Assembly (NCBI RefSeq): GCF_021917145.1
Contig: NC_061064.1
Span: 3,273,137 to 3,337,136 of the forward strand
Direction: 5' to 3'
Source: Hypomesus transpacificus
Lineage: Eukaryota; Chordata; Actinopteri; Osmeriformes; Osmeridae
DNA length: 64,000 nt
Both the position numbers and the translations under genes were made by a program. Positions 49,546-59,563 of this stretch are shown piece by piece. The notes under the pieces were generated by a model. It saw nothing but the letters and a program-made list of their open reading frames with translations. It was not told where the DNA came from and did not search any database. The stretch's first letter is position 1, and each line of letters begins with the position of its first letter.

Positions 49546-49961
49546 TCACACATAGGCTTTGGTACTGGGAGAAGAACTGGCTTTGCCGTACTTCACACTG
49601 TATTCATTCTCATCTCTGGGGGGGCAGGAGCTGCACAGGAGTGCTCCACCCAGGAGAAGAAGTCCCGCGGCCGCAGGATCCCAAACACACCAGCGATGAT
49701 GGCTACGATGGTCAGTGCCCTGGCAGCCTGCAGGTCCTTAGGCAAAGCGAGGAAGGAGTCGTAGATCTTGCATTGCATCTGGCCCGTACTCTGGGTGATA
49801 CAGTTCATCCACAAGCCTTCCCAGGCCACCTGTGAAGTGACGATGTTGGCCCCGATGAAAGCAGTGACCTTCCAGGTGGGGAGAGCACAGATGATTATGC
49901 TTCCCAGGAAGCCAATGACGGCCAAGGATAGGCCCAGAATCTGTTTCCCCGACGATACCAT
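49546..49961 (-). pseudogene. Claudin broken by an internal deletion
   Basis: Minus strand from ATG at 49961: [21 protein letters not shown]30, W47-GLW-C54-C64, [19 protein letters not shown], and TM2 to GVFGI (49677). It then jumps straight into the end of TM4. In another frame, 49674-49546 reads [19 protein letters not shown] and finishes STKAYV-stop, a normal claudin C-terminus with a PDZ motif. About 80 codons (rest of loop 2, TM3, start of TM4) are gone and the join shifts frame, so the open frame from the ATG ends after 122 residues with an unrelated tail (stop at 49593). AATAAA follows the ancestral stop at 49543-49538. It is either a recent pseudogene, a two-pass product, or a collapsed assembly join. 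Confidence 0.8.
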
Positions 49962-50923
49962 GTTGAGGATCTACAGATGTTTTTGCTGGTGACTTGTTGT
50001 ATCGTCCTCCTAGTCCAAAGGTGAGATTGACAATGCCTCACTCCTACGTACAGTATACACAGTCATAGGTTTTGTTGTGTAAGTTGTTGAAATATGGGGA
50101 AGGGGAATTTTTTCCATCGCTCTCTGTCTGTAAAACTGTTTTTTTATGTTAACTAACCTTGCAACATTACTGACAAGATTTCCCCCTTACTCATACACAG
50201 TCAGGTAAAAAAAACACACACAAATACCCATTTGTTAGTCAATGAAGACTAGTAAGTTTCAGTTTAATCAGAAACATATTAATCAAACACTGTATTTCAA
50301 ACTATTGTATAGTGTCTTATGATTTTACTTTTGACAAAATCATAAGTTATTGGCTACATCACTATACAGTAAAACTTCTGCTATACATTGTCATATCTTC
50401 AAAAATCAATTTGTATACATTAACTGTATACATATGTACTGGATCAGTTTGTCATCAAAATCATCTCATATATCAATACAAATAGCTAACTTACATGATA
50501 GTTTATGCAGGTTTATTTATTAAAAATAAATATTGTCCTGTGAGGAGGTCCACGCTATGTGGAGGGCTGAGCCCATCTCCCTCCTGAGGATGCAACAAAG
50601 AAGTCACAGTAAGGAAATGCAGCATGCTTAAATCACACATATTTCAGTGGGTTACTCTGACATTATTTCGATAGAGAGTCAATTGATCAAATATGTACAT
50701 TTCGCACAAGTATTATACATTTCATTAAAATCTCATCCCAGTTCTTTGTAAATCTTTCAGACCCCCCATGACGTGCTGTTTAATCAAGATAATTGTTTAC
50801 GTTGATGGCCTGTCATGGTGCCACACAGACAGAGGGCTGAGTGTGCACAGCAGACAACCACAGGCATCTGCTAATCCAGTGTTCATCTAAAGTCCCCATG
50901 GTCCTTCAGCGATTCCCTGCGTC
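49962..50923. other. Spacer between claudins
   Basis: AT-rich sequence with no recognised gene or transposon. Its right part is probably the 3' UTR of the claudin at 50924-51481. Confidence 0.5.
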
Positions 50924-51481
50924 TTAGCAGGGAAATGAGCTGCACAGCATCCCCCCTCCGATGATGAGCAGAGCTCCAGACACCCATCCAACATAGATGG
51001 AGGCCCCTAGCTCCCCTTTGCGCCCATCGGTGACAAGGGGGTTGTAGAATCCAGTGATTATGGAATGGGCCGACCAGCAGACAGGAATTTCACACAGGAC
51101 CCCAGCTGCTATGAACACCACACCTGCCGCAATGCCAATCTTGGACTTCCGTGGCGAGTCATAACTCAGGAAGTTGGTGCAGTTGGCCCCGACTACAGTC
51201 AGACCGATTGCAACCATGCCGACAGCAATGGAGACACAGATGAGAGCTCTGGAAGCCTGCAAGTCCTGGGGCAAGGCTAGCATGGAGTCGTAGACCTTGC
51301 ATTGCAAGTGGCCTGTACTCTGCAGGACACAATTCATCCATAAACCTTCCCAAAAGACCTGGGCTGTGATAATGTTGGCCCCAATAAAGGCAGTCACCTT
51401 CCACATGGGCAGGGCACAGATGAGGATGGTGCCCAGGAAACCAATGAAGGCCAAGGTGAAGGAGAGAATCTGTCTACCCAT
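50924..51481 (-). CDS. Claudin lacking the cytoplasmic tail (185 residues)
   Basis: Single-exon claudin: MGRQILSFTLAFIGFLGT opening, W28, W45-GLW-C52-C62, DLQASRALICVSIAVG (TM2), NCTNFLSYDSPRKSKIG, TM3, FYNPLVTDGRKGELG in the second loop, and TM4 ending GGGMLCSSFPC. The stop follows TM4 at once, so the usual 20-25 residue tail with palmitoylated cysteines and terminal YV PDZ ligand is absent. NANCTN replaces the usual GGKCTN. The extracellular parts look intact, so the protein could still join strands but should not bind ZO proteins in the normal way. Whether this is the natural state of the orthologue or a recent loss cannot be told here. Confidence 0.92.
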   Translation of the reverse strand: MGRQILSFTLAFIGFLGTILICALPMWKVTAFIGANIITAQVFWEGLWMNCVLQSTGHLQCKVYDSMLALPQDLQASRALICVSIAVGMVAIGLTVVGANCTNFLSYDSPRKSKIGIAAGVVFIAAGVLCEIPVCWSAHSIITGFYNPLVTDGRKGELGASIYVGWVSGALLIIGGGMLCSSFPC

Positions 51482-52062
51482 TCTTTCTAAAAGTTTGAGT
51501 CAATTATTTAACTACAAAACCACATGATCCACAAAAAACACTGATCCCACTTACCGAAAACAAAGCGTTATTTCCAAAAAAGGAAATTCTTAAAGTCCGT
51601 GGGAGCATTACGCGAACTGTTTTGGTTTCTTCCTTTTTTTACACTGCAGGTATTGAAGGAATGGGAGGAGACTTAACTGTTGAGCGACTCAGGTTTCCTG
51701 CTTGTCCTGATTCTTTTTGCACAGCGACGGGGCGTGTTCAACAAATTAATGGTCAATGCAACATCCCCAAAGAAAACAATCATCCCCTGTTCCAATATTT
51801 CTGGGCATTGAAACAAGCGTCTACAATGACGCAACCATGATGTGCACGCAAGTCTTCTAAACGCACAGCATTATCAAGGGTAGTACAACAAAAAACACAA
51901 CAAGCTGTATTATAAAAAAAGTTACATATTTATTAAAGCAATACCATTAAATAAAATACTTTCAGATTAAAACATTTTAAAATCCATGGTTTACTTTGGG
52001 TTGAACGAGTTGTGAGAAATCTCACTAATTAACCCTTTACTGCAGAATCGTTGAGTTCCATC
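51482..52062. other. Spacer with claudin flank repeat and 3' UTR of the next claudin
   Basis: 51770-51900 resembles 53145-53250 and, in its right part, 54550-54615: duplicated claudin flanks (see the tandem pair). AATAAA for the claudin at 52063-52695 is the complement of TTTATT at 51929-51934. Confidence 0.55.
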
Positions 52063-52695
52063 TTAAACGTAGGCGCCTCCGTTGGCTGCAGATCGCGGTG
52101 CTGAATATTTGGCGGTGTATCGTCCCTCCTCTTTCTTAGGACACTGGCAGCAGAGCAGAGCGCCACCGATTAGCAGGAGACCAGCTGAGCCCCAGCCGAT
52201 GAACAGTGATGCCCCCAGCTCCCTCCTCTGGGCGTCAATCATCATGGGGTTGTAAAAATCCCTGATGACGGTGTTGGCGGACCAGGACAAAGGGATTAAG
52301 ACCAGTACTCCTGCGACGATGAAGACGACTCCTGCAGTAATGGCAATTTTTGCTTTTGCATCCTCATCTTCGATGCAGTTGGTGCACTTCCCGCCAGCCA
52401 TGGTGAGGAAGATCCCCATGAAGGCCACCAGAATGGAGATAACGACCAACGCTCTAGCTGCCTGCAGGTCCTGGGGCAAGGCCAGCATTGAGTCGTAGAC
52501 CTTACACTGCATCTGGCCTGTGCTCTGCTGGACACAGTTCATCCATAGACCCTCCCAGAAGACCTGTGCGGTCACAATGTTGTTCCCAATGAAGGCTGTT
52601 ACTTTCCACATGGGTAGCGCGCAGATAATAATGTCTCCTATCCAACCGATAATTGCCAGGGCGATGCCCAAGAGTTGGAACCCAGCGTTGGCCAT
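52063..52695 (-). CDS. Claudin (210 residues), tandem copy 1
   Basis: Single-exon cldn3/4-like claudin: [20 protein letters not shown] opening, TM1, W30, W47-GLW-C54-C64, TM2 after [34 protein letters not shown]3, [15 protein letters not shown] second loop, TM4, [20 protein letters not shown] tail and terminal AYV PDZ ligand. It is nearly identical to the claudin at 54761-55390. Protein differences seen: FLTM/FLAM, AIT/AIA, LIPL/LIPV and one extra Glu here (KKEEGR/KKEGR). A TATATAA box lies about 93 bases upstream. Tight-junction strand protein; barrier or channel behaviour cannot be read from sequence alone. Confidence 0.96.
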   Translation of the reverse strand: MANAGFQLLGIALAIIGWIGDIIICALPMWKVTAFIGNNIVTAQVFWEGLWMNCVQQSTGQMQCKVYDSMLALPQDLQAARALVVISILVAFMGIFLTMAGGKCTNCIEDEDAKAKIAITAGVVFIVAGVLVLIPLSWSANTVIRDFYNPMMIDAQRRELGASLFIGWGSAGLLLIGGALLCCQCPKKEEGRYTAKYSAPRSAANGGAYV

Positions 52696-52787
52696 TGTAG
52701 TTTGACTGAAAACTTGAACATAAAATTAAATCAACACCCGACCGTGGTAAGCAACAGGGAAGCACAATGACTGAGATTGGGAGAGTG

Positions 52788-52794
52788 TTATATA
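52788..52794 (-). promoter_or_regulatory. TATA box of claudin copy 1
   Basis: Minus-strand TATATAA about 93 bases upstream of the ATG. The same box is kept at the same distance in copy 2. Confidence 0.6.
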
Positions 52795-53254
52795 TGGCCT
52801 ACCCATGTGTTCGGGAGTAATCAGTTCTATTGAGAACACCTGTGAGGACACTAATTAGAGATGAGGAAACAAAGCCAGGTGCAGTTACACGTTTATTTAA
52901 AATTGTTTGCAAGGTTGTGGTTATAAAATAGTAGGCCTACTACCTGTAATAGGCTCTCAGATCATAAATTGAACAAAGTAGTACTAATAATGGTTCAACA
53001 CTTTCCAACAATTGACAAGCTAAATGCAGGTTTAGAACACAATTAGCGTTTTAGGACAATGCATTTGTGGAGATACAATTAAGATTTTGAGTCGACTTTG
53101 TGTGAAATCCGATGTTTGTGTGGGAGGTTTACGGAAAAACAACCAACAACAATTCTCCCCTGGTCCAATATTTCTGGCCATTGAAACGAGCGGCTACAAT
53201 GATGCAACCATGTGAATGGAAATCTTCCGCACCGCATTACCAGGGGTAGGTTAG

Positions 53255-54525
53255 TTCAGTTCAAGTTCAAGATCAAGTTCAAGTCTTTTATTGTCAGATG
53301 CACAGAACAACACAAAGTTATACTGGGCACTGAAATTCTTGGGACAAGACAACTCAAAGCAACCTGGCATGACATAAGTACTCAGAACATAAAATACACC
53401 TATGATAAGCAAAGTATATTAAACCTCCTAAATATACAATACAGTATACTAAACCTCTAATACACAACCTATACCAACCTTAGACCTATACTAACCTAAA
53501 GACAAGTGGGGTAACAATTAGTGCAATATTGCTGATAGTGCAACCATTAGCTGAAAGTGATAGTGTGTGAAGTGGCTAGTGAGAAAGTGGCGAGTGTATC
53601 AGTGTCCATTCAGAAGCCTGATGGCCCTTGGGGAGAAACCATTCTCCAGTCTACATGAGTGAGACTGAATGCTTCGGTATCGCCTGCCAGAAGGCAATGG
53701 GGTAAATAGACTGAAGGATGGGTGTTAACAGTCTCTTAGAATCCTGCCAGCTTTCCTGAGGCATCGTGTGCAGTAGGCGTCCTGTAGGGCTGGGAGCTTC
53801 CTGCCAATGATGAACTCAGCAGACTTGACCATACTGCGTATAGGACCTTGCGGTCCCTGTCTATGCAGCTCCCATACCACACTGTGAAAACAACCAGTCA
53901 GTATGCTCTCTATAATGCATCTGTAGAAGTTTGTGAGGATGACTGAGTCCATGCTAAACTTCTTCAGTCTCCTTAGGAAGGCATTTCCAAGCCGCTTTTA
54001 CCACCTTGTCCGTGTGAGCAGACCAGGTGAGATCATTGCTGATGTTCACCTTGAGGAACCTGAAGCAGCTGACCTTTTCCACTTTTGACCCATTGGTGTA
54101 GGGGTGCATGTCCATCCTCCTGCCCCTCCTAGAGTCCACAATCTCCCTAATCTTGCTAACATTGGAAGGCTATCGTCCTGAGACTGTTAGGGTATCAACC
54201 TCCTCTCTGTAGGCTGACTCACTGTCAAATGAGGCCCACAATGGTTGTGTCGTCAGCAAGCTTGACAGAGGTTGGAACTGTGCTTTGCTGCACAGTCATG
54301 TGTGAACCAGGAGAACAGTAGAGCTGAGCACAGCCCTGGGGGGTGCCTGTGCTGGTGATCAGTGTGGATGAGGTAAGGTCACAGAGTCTCACCACCTGTG
54401 GCCTCTACGTCAGGAACTGAAAGATCATCTAGCATAGGGAGGTGCCTAGTCCCAGGTCCACAAACTTGAATACGAGGCTAGAGGGGACGTATTGAATGCT
54501 GAGCTGAAGTCAATGAACAACATCG
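53255..54525 (-). mobile_element. LINE fragment (L2/CR1-superfamily-like), 3' part
   Basis: Minus strand. Two open stretches in different frames, 54139-53954 and 53952-53725, carry the C-terminal part of a non-LTR reverse transcriptase: FRFLKVNISNDLTWSAHTDK, ILTNFYRCIIESILTGCFHS, KLPALQDAYCTRCLRKAGRI. A downstream region with RRYRSIQSH-like and RAIRLLN-like traces and an untranslated 3' tail runs to about 53255. It is frameshifted and 5'-truncated. It sits between the two near-identical claudin copies, flanked on both sides by related sequence (GCATTaCCAGGGGTAG and GCATTCAGGGGTAG). Exact clade not fixed. Confidence 0.8.
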
Positions 54526-54760
54526 TCACATACGTATTCCCTTTGTAACATTTTTGCACGCAAATCTTCTAAACGCGCCGCATTCAGGGGTAGTTAAAGA
54601 CAACGCTGCATTATAAAAAAGTGACACATTTATTGAAGCAATACCATTAAATACAATACATAGATTAAAACATTTTAAAATCCTTGATTTACTTTGGGTT
54701 GAACGAGTAGTGAGAAATCTCACTAATTAACCCTTTACTGCAGAATCGTTGAGTTCCATC

Positions 54761-55390
54761 TCAAACGTAGGCGCCTCCGTTGGCTGCAGATCGCGGTGCT
54801 GAATATTTGGCGGTGTATCGTCCCTCCTTCTTAGGACACTGGCAGCAGAGCAGAGCGCCACCGATTAGCAGGAGACCAGCTGAGCCCCAGCCGATGAACA
54901 GTGATGCCCCCAGCTCCCTCCTCTGGGCGTCAATCATCATGGGGTTGTAAAAATCCCTGATGACGGTGTTGGCGGACCAGGACACAGGGATTAAGACCAG
55001 TACTCCTGCGACGATGAAGACGACTCCTGCAGCAATGGCAATTTTTGCTTTTGCATCCTCATCTTCGATGCAGTTGGTGCACTTCCCGCCAGCCATGGCG
55101 AGGAAGATCCCCATGAAGGCCACCAGAATGGAGATAACGACCAACGCTCTAGCTGCCTGCAGGTCCTGGGGCAAGGCCAGCATTGAATCGTAGACCTTAC
55201 ACTGCATCTGGCCTGTGCTCTGCTGGACACAGTTCATCCATAGACCCTCCCAGAAGACCTGTGCGGTCACAATGTTGTTCCCAATGAAGGCTGTTACTTT
55301 CCACATGGGTAGCGCGCAGATAATAATGTCTCCTATCCAACCGATAATTGCCAGGGCGATGCCCAAGAGTTGGAACCCAGCGTTGGCCAT
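54761..55390 (-). CDS. Claudin (209 residues), tandem copy 2
   Basis: Single-exon claudin, nearly identical to the one at 52063-52695 in coding sequence, the first roughly 100 bases of 3' UTR and about 150 bases of 5' flank, including the TATA box. Same topology and signature residues: W30, W47-GLW-C54-C64, [31 protein letters not shown], terminal AYV. It carries KKEGR where copy 1 has KKEEGR. AATAAA is the complement of TTTATT at 54629-54634. It is divergent from the plus-strand claudin at 56175, with about 0.8 kb between starts. Confidence 0.96.
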   Translation of the reverse strand: MANAGFQLLGIALAIIGWIGDIIICALPMWKVTAFIGNNIVTAQVFWEGLWMNCVQQSTGQMQCKVYDSMLALPQDLQAARALVVISILVAFMGIFLAMAGGKCTNCIEDEDAKAKIAIAAGVVFIVAGVLVLIPVSWSANTVIRDFYNPMMIDAQRRELGASLFIGWGSAGLLLIGGALLCCQCPKKEGRYTAKYSAPRSAANGGAYV

Positions 55391-55482
55391 TGTAGTTTGA
55401 CTGAAAACTTGAACATAAAATTAAATCAACACCCGACCGTGGTAAGCAACAGGGAAGCACAATGACTGAGATTGGGAGAGTG

Positions 55483-55489
55483 TTATATA
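55483..55489 (-). promoter_or_regulatory. TATA box of claudin copy 2
   Basis: Minus-strand TATATAA about 93 bases upstream of the ATG, in a block almost identical to the copy 1 promoter. Confidence 0.6.
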
Positions 55490-56090
55490 TGGCCTACCCA
55501 TGTGTTCGGGAGTAATCAGTTCTATTGAAAACACCTGCGAGAACACTAATTAGACATGAGACAAAGCGCAGTTACACGCTTTTTACAACTTATTGGCTAC
55601 ACAATAGTAGGGGTACTTAATAGGCTATCACATGTCATAAATAAGGCCTAATGAATGGACATTTTGTTGGGAAACAAAATGGAACTATTAATGGTCCCAC
55701 ACATGTTCCAACAATCAACATGCTGATTGCCGGTTTAGAACACAATTAGCGGAGTTTGTGGCACTATTGTGGAAATCCAATCATGATTTTAAGTCAAATT
55801 TGTCGAACAGTGAGCACAACTGTGTTCCATATTAGCCACATAAACAAGTTCTAAACTAAAAAGAGTGAAAACACAGAATGAAGGCTAGTAACTGTTGCAA
55901 CTAGGCTACATTTTTATCTGGACATGAGCCTTGCACATTCCAGTGCTTCTTTGTTGGATTTCACCATAGATCACAGCTGTCAGTGTGAAATCCGGGGGTT
56001 GTGGGAGGTTTATGGGAAACTTGATGGATGTGATCTCCTAGTAACGAAGTCAAAAAGCATTCCTGAAGGGGGCTTACAGGGGGTTGACTT

Positions 56091-56097
56091 TATAAAG
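56091..56097 (+). promoter_or_regulatory. TATA box of the plus-strand claudin
   Basis: TATAAAG lies 84 bases before the ATG at 56175, in TTGACTTTATAAAGCT context. Confidence 0.55.
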
Positions 56098-56174
56098 CTA
56101 TCCAGCGCATGGGGCCTTATTCTGCGCGCTCTTGAAGGCTGAAATCAAAAGACCGGGGCAGCAGTTAGACAGCG

Positions 56175-56804
56175 ATGGCATCTTTAGGGCTGCAGATTCT
56201 GGGAGTCGCACTTGCAGTTCTCGGCTGGATTGGAAACATCCTTATTTGCATCCTACCCATGTGGAAAGTATCAGCGTTCATCGGCAACAATATAGTGGTG
56301 GCGCAGACCATCTGGGAAGGACTCTGGATGACGTGCGTAGTGCAGAGCACGGGGCAGATGCAGTGTAAAGTCTATGACTCTCTCCTAGCTTTGCCTCCGG
56401 ACCTACAGGCTTCCCGGGCCATGGTGGTCATTGCTATTCTGGTCTCTCTGTTCGGCGTGCTACTGTCGGTTGTCGGGGGTAAATGCACCACCTGCATTGG
56501 GGATCAAGTCGCCAAGGCCCGGGTCGTTATCTCCGCGGGTGTTTTCTTCATCGTGAGTGGGTCATTGTGCCTAGTCACGGTGTGCCTGCCTGCCAATGCT
56601 ATCATAAAGGACTTCTACAACCCCATGATCCCAGACGTGCAAAGGAGAGAGCTCGGTGCGTCCCTGTATATAGGATGGGGTGCATCCGCAATGCTGCTTA
56701 TCGGAGGCGCGCTTCTGTGCTGTCAATGCCCATCGAAGGGGGACCGTTATGGAGCAAAGTACACTGCACCGAAGTCCACTGCGTCAGGGAAAGAATTTGT
56801 GTGA
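56175..56804 (+). CDS. Claudin (209 residues), the only plus-strand member
   Basis: Single-exon cldn3/4-like claudin: [20 protein letters not shown] opening, W30, W47-GLW-C54-C64, [16 protein letters not shown] (TM2), [22 protein letters not shown]3, [15 protein letters not shown] second loop, TM4, [19 protein letters not shown] tail and terminal EFV. The last residues differ from the usual YV, but Phe at that place still fits a class of PDZ ligands. Its 3' UTR reaches an AATAAA at 57036-57041. The reversed orientation relative to its neighbours points to a local inversion or an inverted duplication. Confidence 0.96.
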   Translation: MASLGLQILGVALAVLGWIGNILICILPMWKVSAFIGNNIVVAQTIWEGLWMTCVVQSTGQMQCKVYDSLLALPPDLQASRAMVVIAILVSLFGVLLSVVGGKCTTCIGDQVAKARVVISAGVFFIVSGSLCLVTVCLPANAIIKDFYNPMIPDVQRRELGASLYIGWGASAMLLIGGALLCCQCPSKGDRYGAKYTAPKSTASGKEFV

Positions 56805-57983
56805 TTTTCTCTTTGTCTTAATTTTTTACGAATTGATAAATCATGTTTTAAATGTTTTGCATCCCATGTGAATGTTATGCGAAATGTTTTTTTTCACTAG
56901 CCGTAACATTTTCTGAAAAAAACTGAGCTAGTTCTGTTTTTCTTTTCTCTGGAATCTTAGTTTTGGGCAACAGTAGCACTTCAGACAACTTAAACACTTA
57001 GGCGCTTGTGTTAACCATCGTTTATTTTTATACTAAATAAAGCCTATGATCAGCCTTTTATAAGAACATCGTTTTCTATGTGTTCCTTATACAGTGAAAA
57101 TACCGTATGGACAGAGTTGTCAATCTCAAAAACATGAGTAAGCCACATAACATTTTATATGGTAAGCACATTAAGGCAAGCACGAACATGTTTGGTGACA
57201 ACAAAGGTTGTGATGGCAAGCAAGTTACCTGACCGACCGCAAATATCATATTTGCATAACAGATGCGCACTGTGGAGACTAAATGCATTTCTCGGCAACA
57301 TGTTTCCATGCGACGGACTGTGTTGTCTCAGAATGTGACATCTGTTTTATTCAAGGCAGAGACTTGAAATTATAGTTTGGTCACTTGGCTTAACTGAGTC
57401 AAGAGCCCAACGGTTAAGAAAACTTCTTCTGAAGAAGAGCAACTTTCTTTTTTCAACTGAATAACAGAAACACAACTTCAGCCCAAATAGTTTGCAGAAT
57501 AAAACATCTACAATAGCAAAAGCCTAGACGTGTTCACCATTATTTATTGACATTCCAATCAAACAGCAGATTCGTGCAGAAAATACATGTATTGGCAAAT
57601 ATCTTCAGTATACCAGGAACATGAAAAGGATTCATTCACACGATTTAGTTAGGCCTATCATGATTATTTTTCACAGTAAATTTGAGAAAACCCTAATTGT
57701 TTTAATCGAAAGTGTGATTATTTAAGAGCATATATTTGGGTTAGTTGGTATATTTCATAAGTCACATCCTATTTGTCAAACAATGCATTTCATGGGTTGG
57801 AACAGTTGGAACAGTCAAATCATTAACTGCAAATCTACAACATCCCCCACTATTAATCAATGAGTGGCACATCAAATACTGTTGTGCACTTTGAGAAGAA
57901 CTTTATGAGCAGTGCAGTTAGTACATGTACCTCTCCACAGATTACATTGAACATGCCAGGATCTGTAATCCATATAGACTCAC
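56805..57983. other. 3' UTRs and spacer between convergent claudins
   Basis: AT-rich, with AATAAA at 57036-57041 for the plus-strand claudin and possible minus-strand signals near 57540. No gene or transposon is recognised. Confidence 0.5.
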
Positions 57984-58619
57984 TCAAACATAGTTCATGG
58001 GAAAGGAGGCTGCTCTAACCGGGGCAAATTTGGTTCCTCCGTATGTTTGGTTTTCCTTGGGGGGGCAGGTCTGGCATAGCAGCCCCCCTCCCAGCAGCAG
58101 GAGTTCTGCGGACCCCCACCCTATATAGAGCGCTGCGCCCAGCTCTCTCCTCTGAGCCTCTATCAACAAAGGGTTGTAGAAGTCTCGAATGACCGCGTGG
58201 GCAGACCATGACACGGGGATGATGATGAGGAAAGCACCGATGATGAAGATGACCCCGGAGACAATACAGGCTTTGGCTTTGGTGCTCTCGTCCTCTATAC
58301 AATTGGTGCACTTCCCTCCGGCGATAGCCATCAAGACTCCAAACACTCCAACCATCACTGAGATGATAACCATGGCTCTGGCTGCCTGAAGGTCCTGAGG
58401 CAGGGCCAACATGGAGTCGTATATCTTACACTGCATCTGGCCTGTGCTCTGGACCACACAGTTCATCCACAGACCTTCCCAGATCACCTGGGCGGTGACT
58501 ATGTTGGCTCCTACGAAGGCAGTGACTCTCCACATTGGCATGGCGCAGGTGATGATGGTGCCCAGCCAGCCGACCAAGGCTAGAAGGACACCCATGATCT
58601 GAAGGCCCTGGGATGCCAT
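57984..58619 (-). CDS. Claudin, cldn4-like (211 residues)
   Basis: Single-exon claudin: [20 protein letters not shown] opening, close to human CLDN4; W30, W47-GLW-C54-C64, [22 protein letters not shown]2, [22 protein letters not shown]3, [20 protein letters not shown] second loop, TM4, [20 protein letters not shown] tail and terminal NYV PDZ ligand, identical to the CLDN4 ending. [11 protein letters not shown] and SNYV/MNYV make it the most CLDN4-like member here. Orthology in fish is uncertain because of lineage-specific duplications, so no symbol is given. Confidence 0.96.
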   Translation of the reverse strand: MASQGLQIMGVLLALVGWLGTIITCAMPMWRVTAFVGANIVTAQVIWEGLWMNCVVQSTGQMQCKIYDSMLALPQDLQAARAMVIISVMVGVFGVLMAIAGGKCTNCIEDESTKAKACIVSGVIFIIGAFLIIIPVSWSAHAVIRDFYNPLLIEAQRRELGAALYIGWGSAELLLLGGGLLCQTCPPKENQTYGGTKFAPVRAASFPMNYV

Positions 58620-59085
58620 GCTGATCCTTGCTGTTGCTGCTCAGAGACGAGTAAATTGTTTAGGGCACCTGCTCGTTTCTCCACCTCACAGACAATTATG
58701 AACAATCGTGTTTGTGGACCGAGTAGACTTCAGTCAAGACAACTTCTGAAGTTTTCTCAGTCTCTCACACAGACAACAGATGGAGGCTGGCGTTTGTTCC
58801 TTTTCCGTCAGACTGGACTGATAGAGGTTATTCCTCCTGGGTTGGGATCCTGAGGGTTTGTGGCTGAGATATCTTGTTATAGAGCTGCAGACTTTTGAGG
58901 GTGGGGTTTCTGTACTCCTAAACAAAGAGGGGAAAGCTGATATTGGCAGGGGCGGTTCTACATGGGGGCCTACAGGGGCCAGTGCCCCTATAAACATTTC
59001 CCTGGGCCCCCCTGTGGCCCCCCTGAGCTGACCCCCTTTTTTTTTTTACACATTTTTTTTCTTTCTAGGTGTCATCATTAATTAA

Positions 59086-59304
59086 CCCTGTAAGACCCCT
59101 TGTTGTAAAATTACAATGTCACCTTTAGCTCTTTAATATTTTTTATTTTTTTTTTAAGACCAAATGTATCCAATAGCATTGCAATGCAAGACAATAGGAC
59201 CCATTGGTTATGTAAATGTGGTTGTTCAAAAAAAATATTATATGCAAATGTTTTTTTTGGAGAGCTAAAGGTGATGTTGAAATTGTAAATCGGGTCTTAC
59301 AGGG
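59086..59304. mobile_element. Palindromic MITE nested in the hAT element
   Basis: Ends CCCTGTAAGACCC and GGGTCTTACAGGG are inverted repeats, and pairing continues inward (CACCTTTAGCTCT against AGAGCTAAAGGTG). TTAA precedes the left end and TTTTTAA follows the right end, compatible with a piggyBac-like TTAA target, but the family is not certain. Confidence 0.6.
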
Positions 59305-59508
59305 TTTTTAAAGGAGGAAGGGACATTGCAGCCCTTTTTGCCCCAGTAAATAAAAAAGTGAGAGAAACATATCAAGGTATTGAGAGAGCTGAGGAGCTGG
59401 AAGAGTGAGAGCCAGAACCGATGATATGATTTTAATGTAAAGCTAAATTTTGTATTTAATGTTTAAATATCATTTGTTTCCGTTTTTTTATGTGCCCCTC
59501 TGAATAAA

Positions 59509-59513
<5 letters not shown>

Positions 59514-59563
<50 letters not shown>
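59514..59563 (+). repeat. Homopolymer of about 50 C
   Basis: Inside the hAT-type MITE. The length is probably unreliable in the assembly. Confidence 0.9.

Larger units (their letters stand above)
55391..56174. promoter_or_regulatory. Divergent claudin promoter interval
   Basis: Separates a minus-strand and a plus-strand claudin. Identity with the copy 1 upstream region fades after about 55550. No repeat element is recognised. Each side carries its own TATA box. Confidence 0.45.

Noticed and set aside
52265-52498. Plus-strand open frame [10 protein letters not shown] and its twin at 54960-55193
   Set aside because: Antisense shadows of the claudin coding regions; similar shadows lie opposite the other claudins.
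53212-53460. Small plus-strand open frame
   Set aside because: Antisense of the LINE 3' tail, without support.
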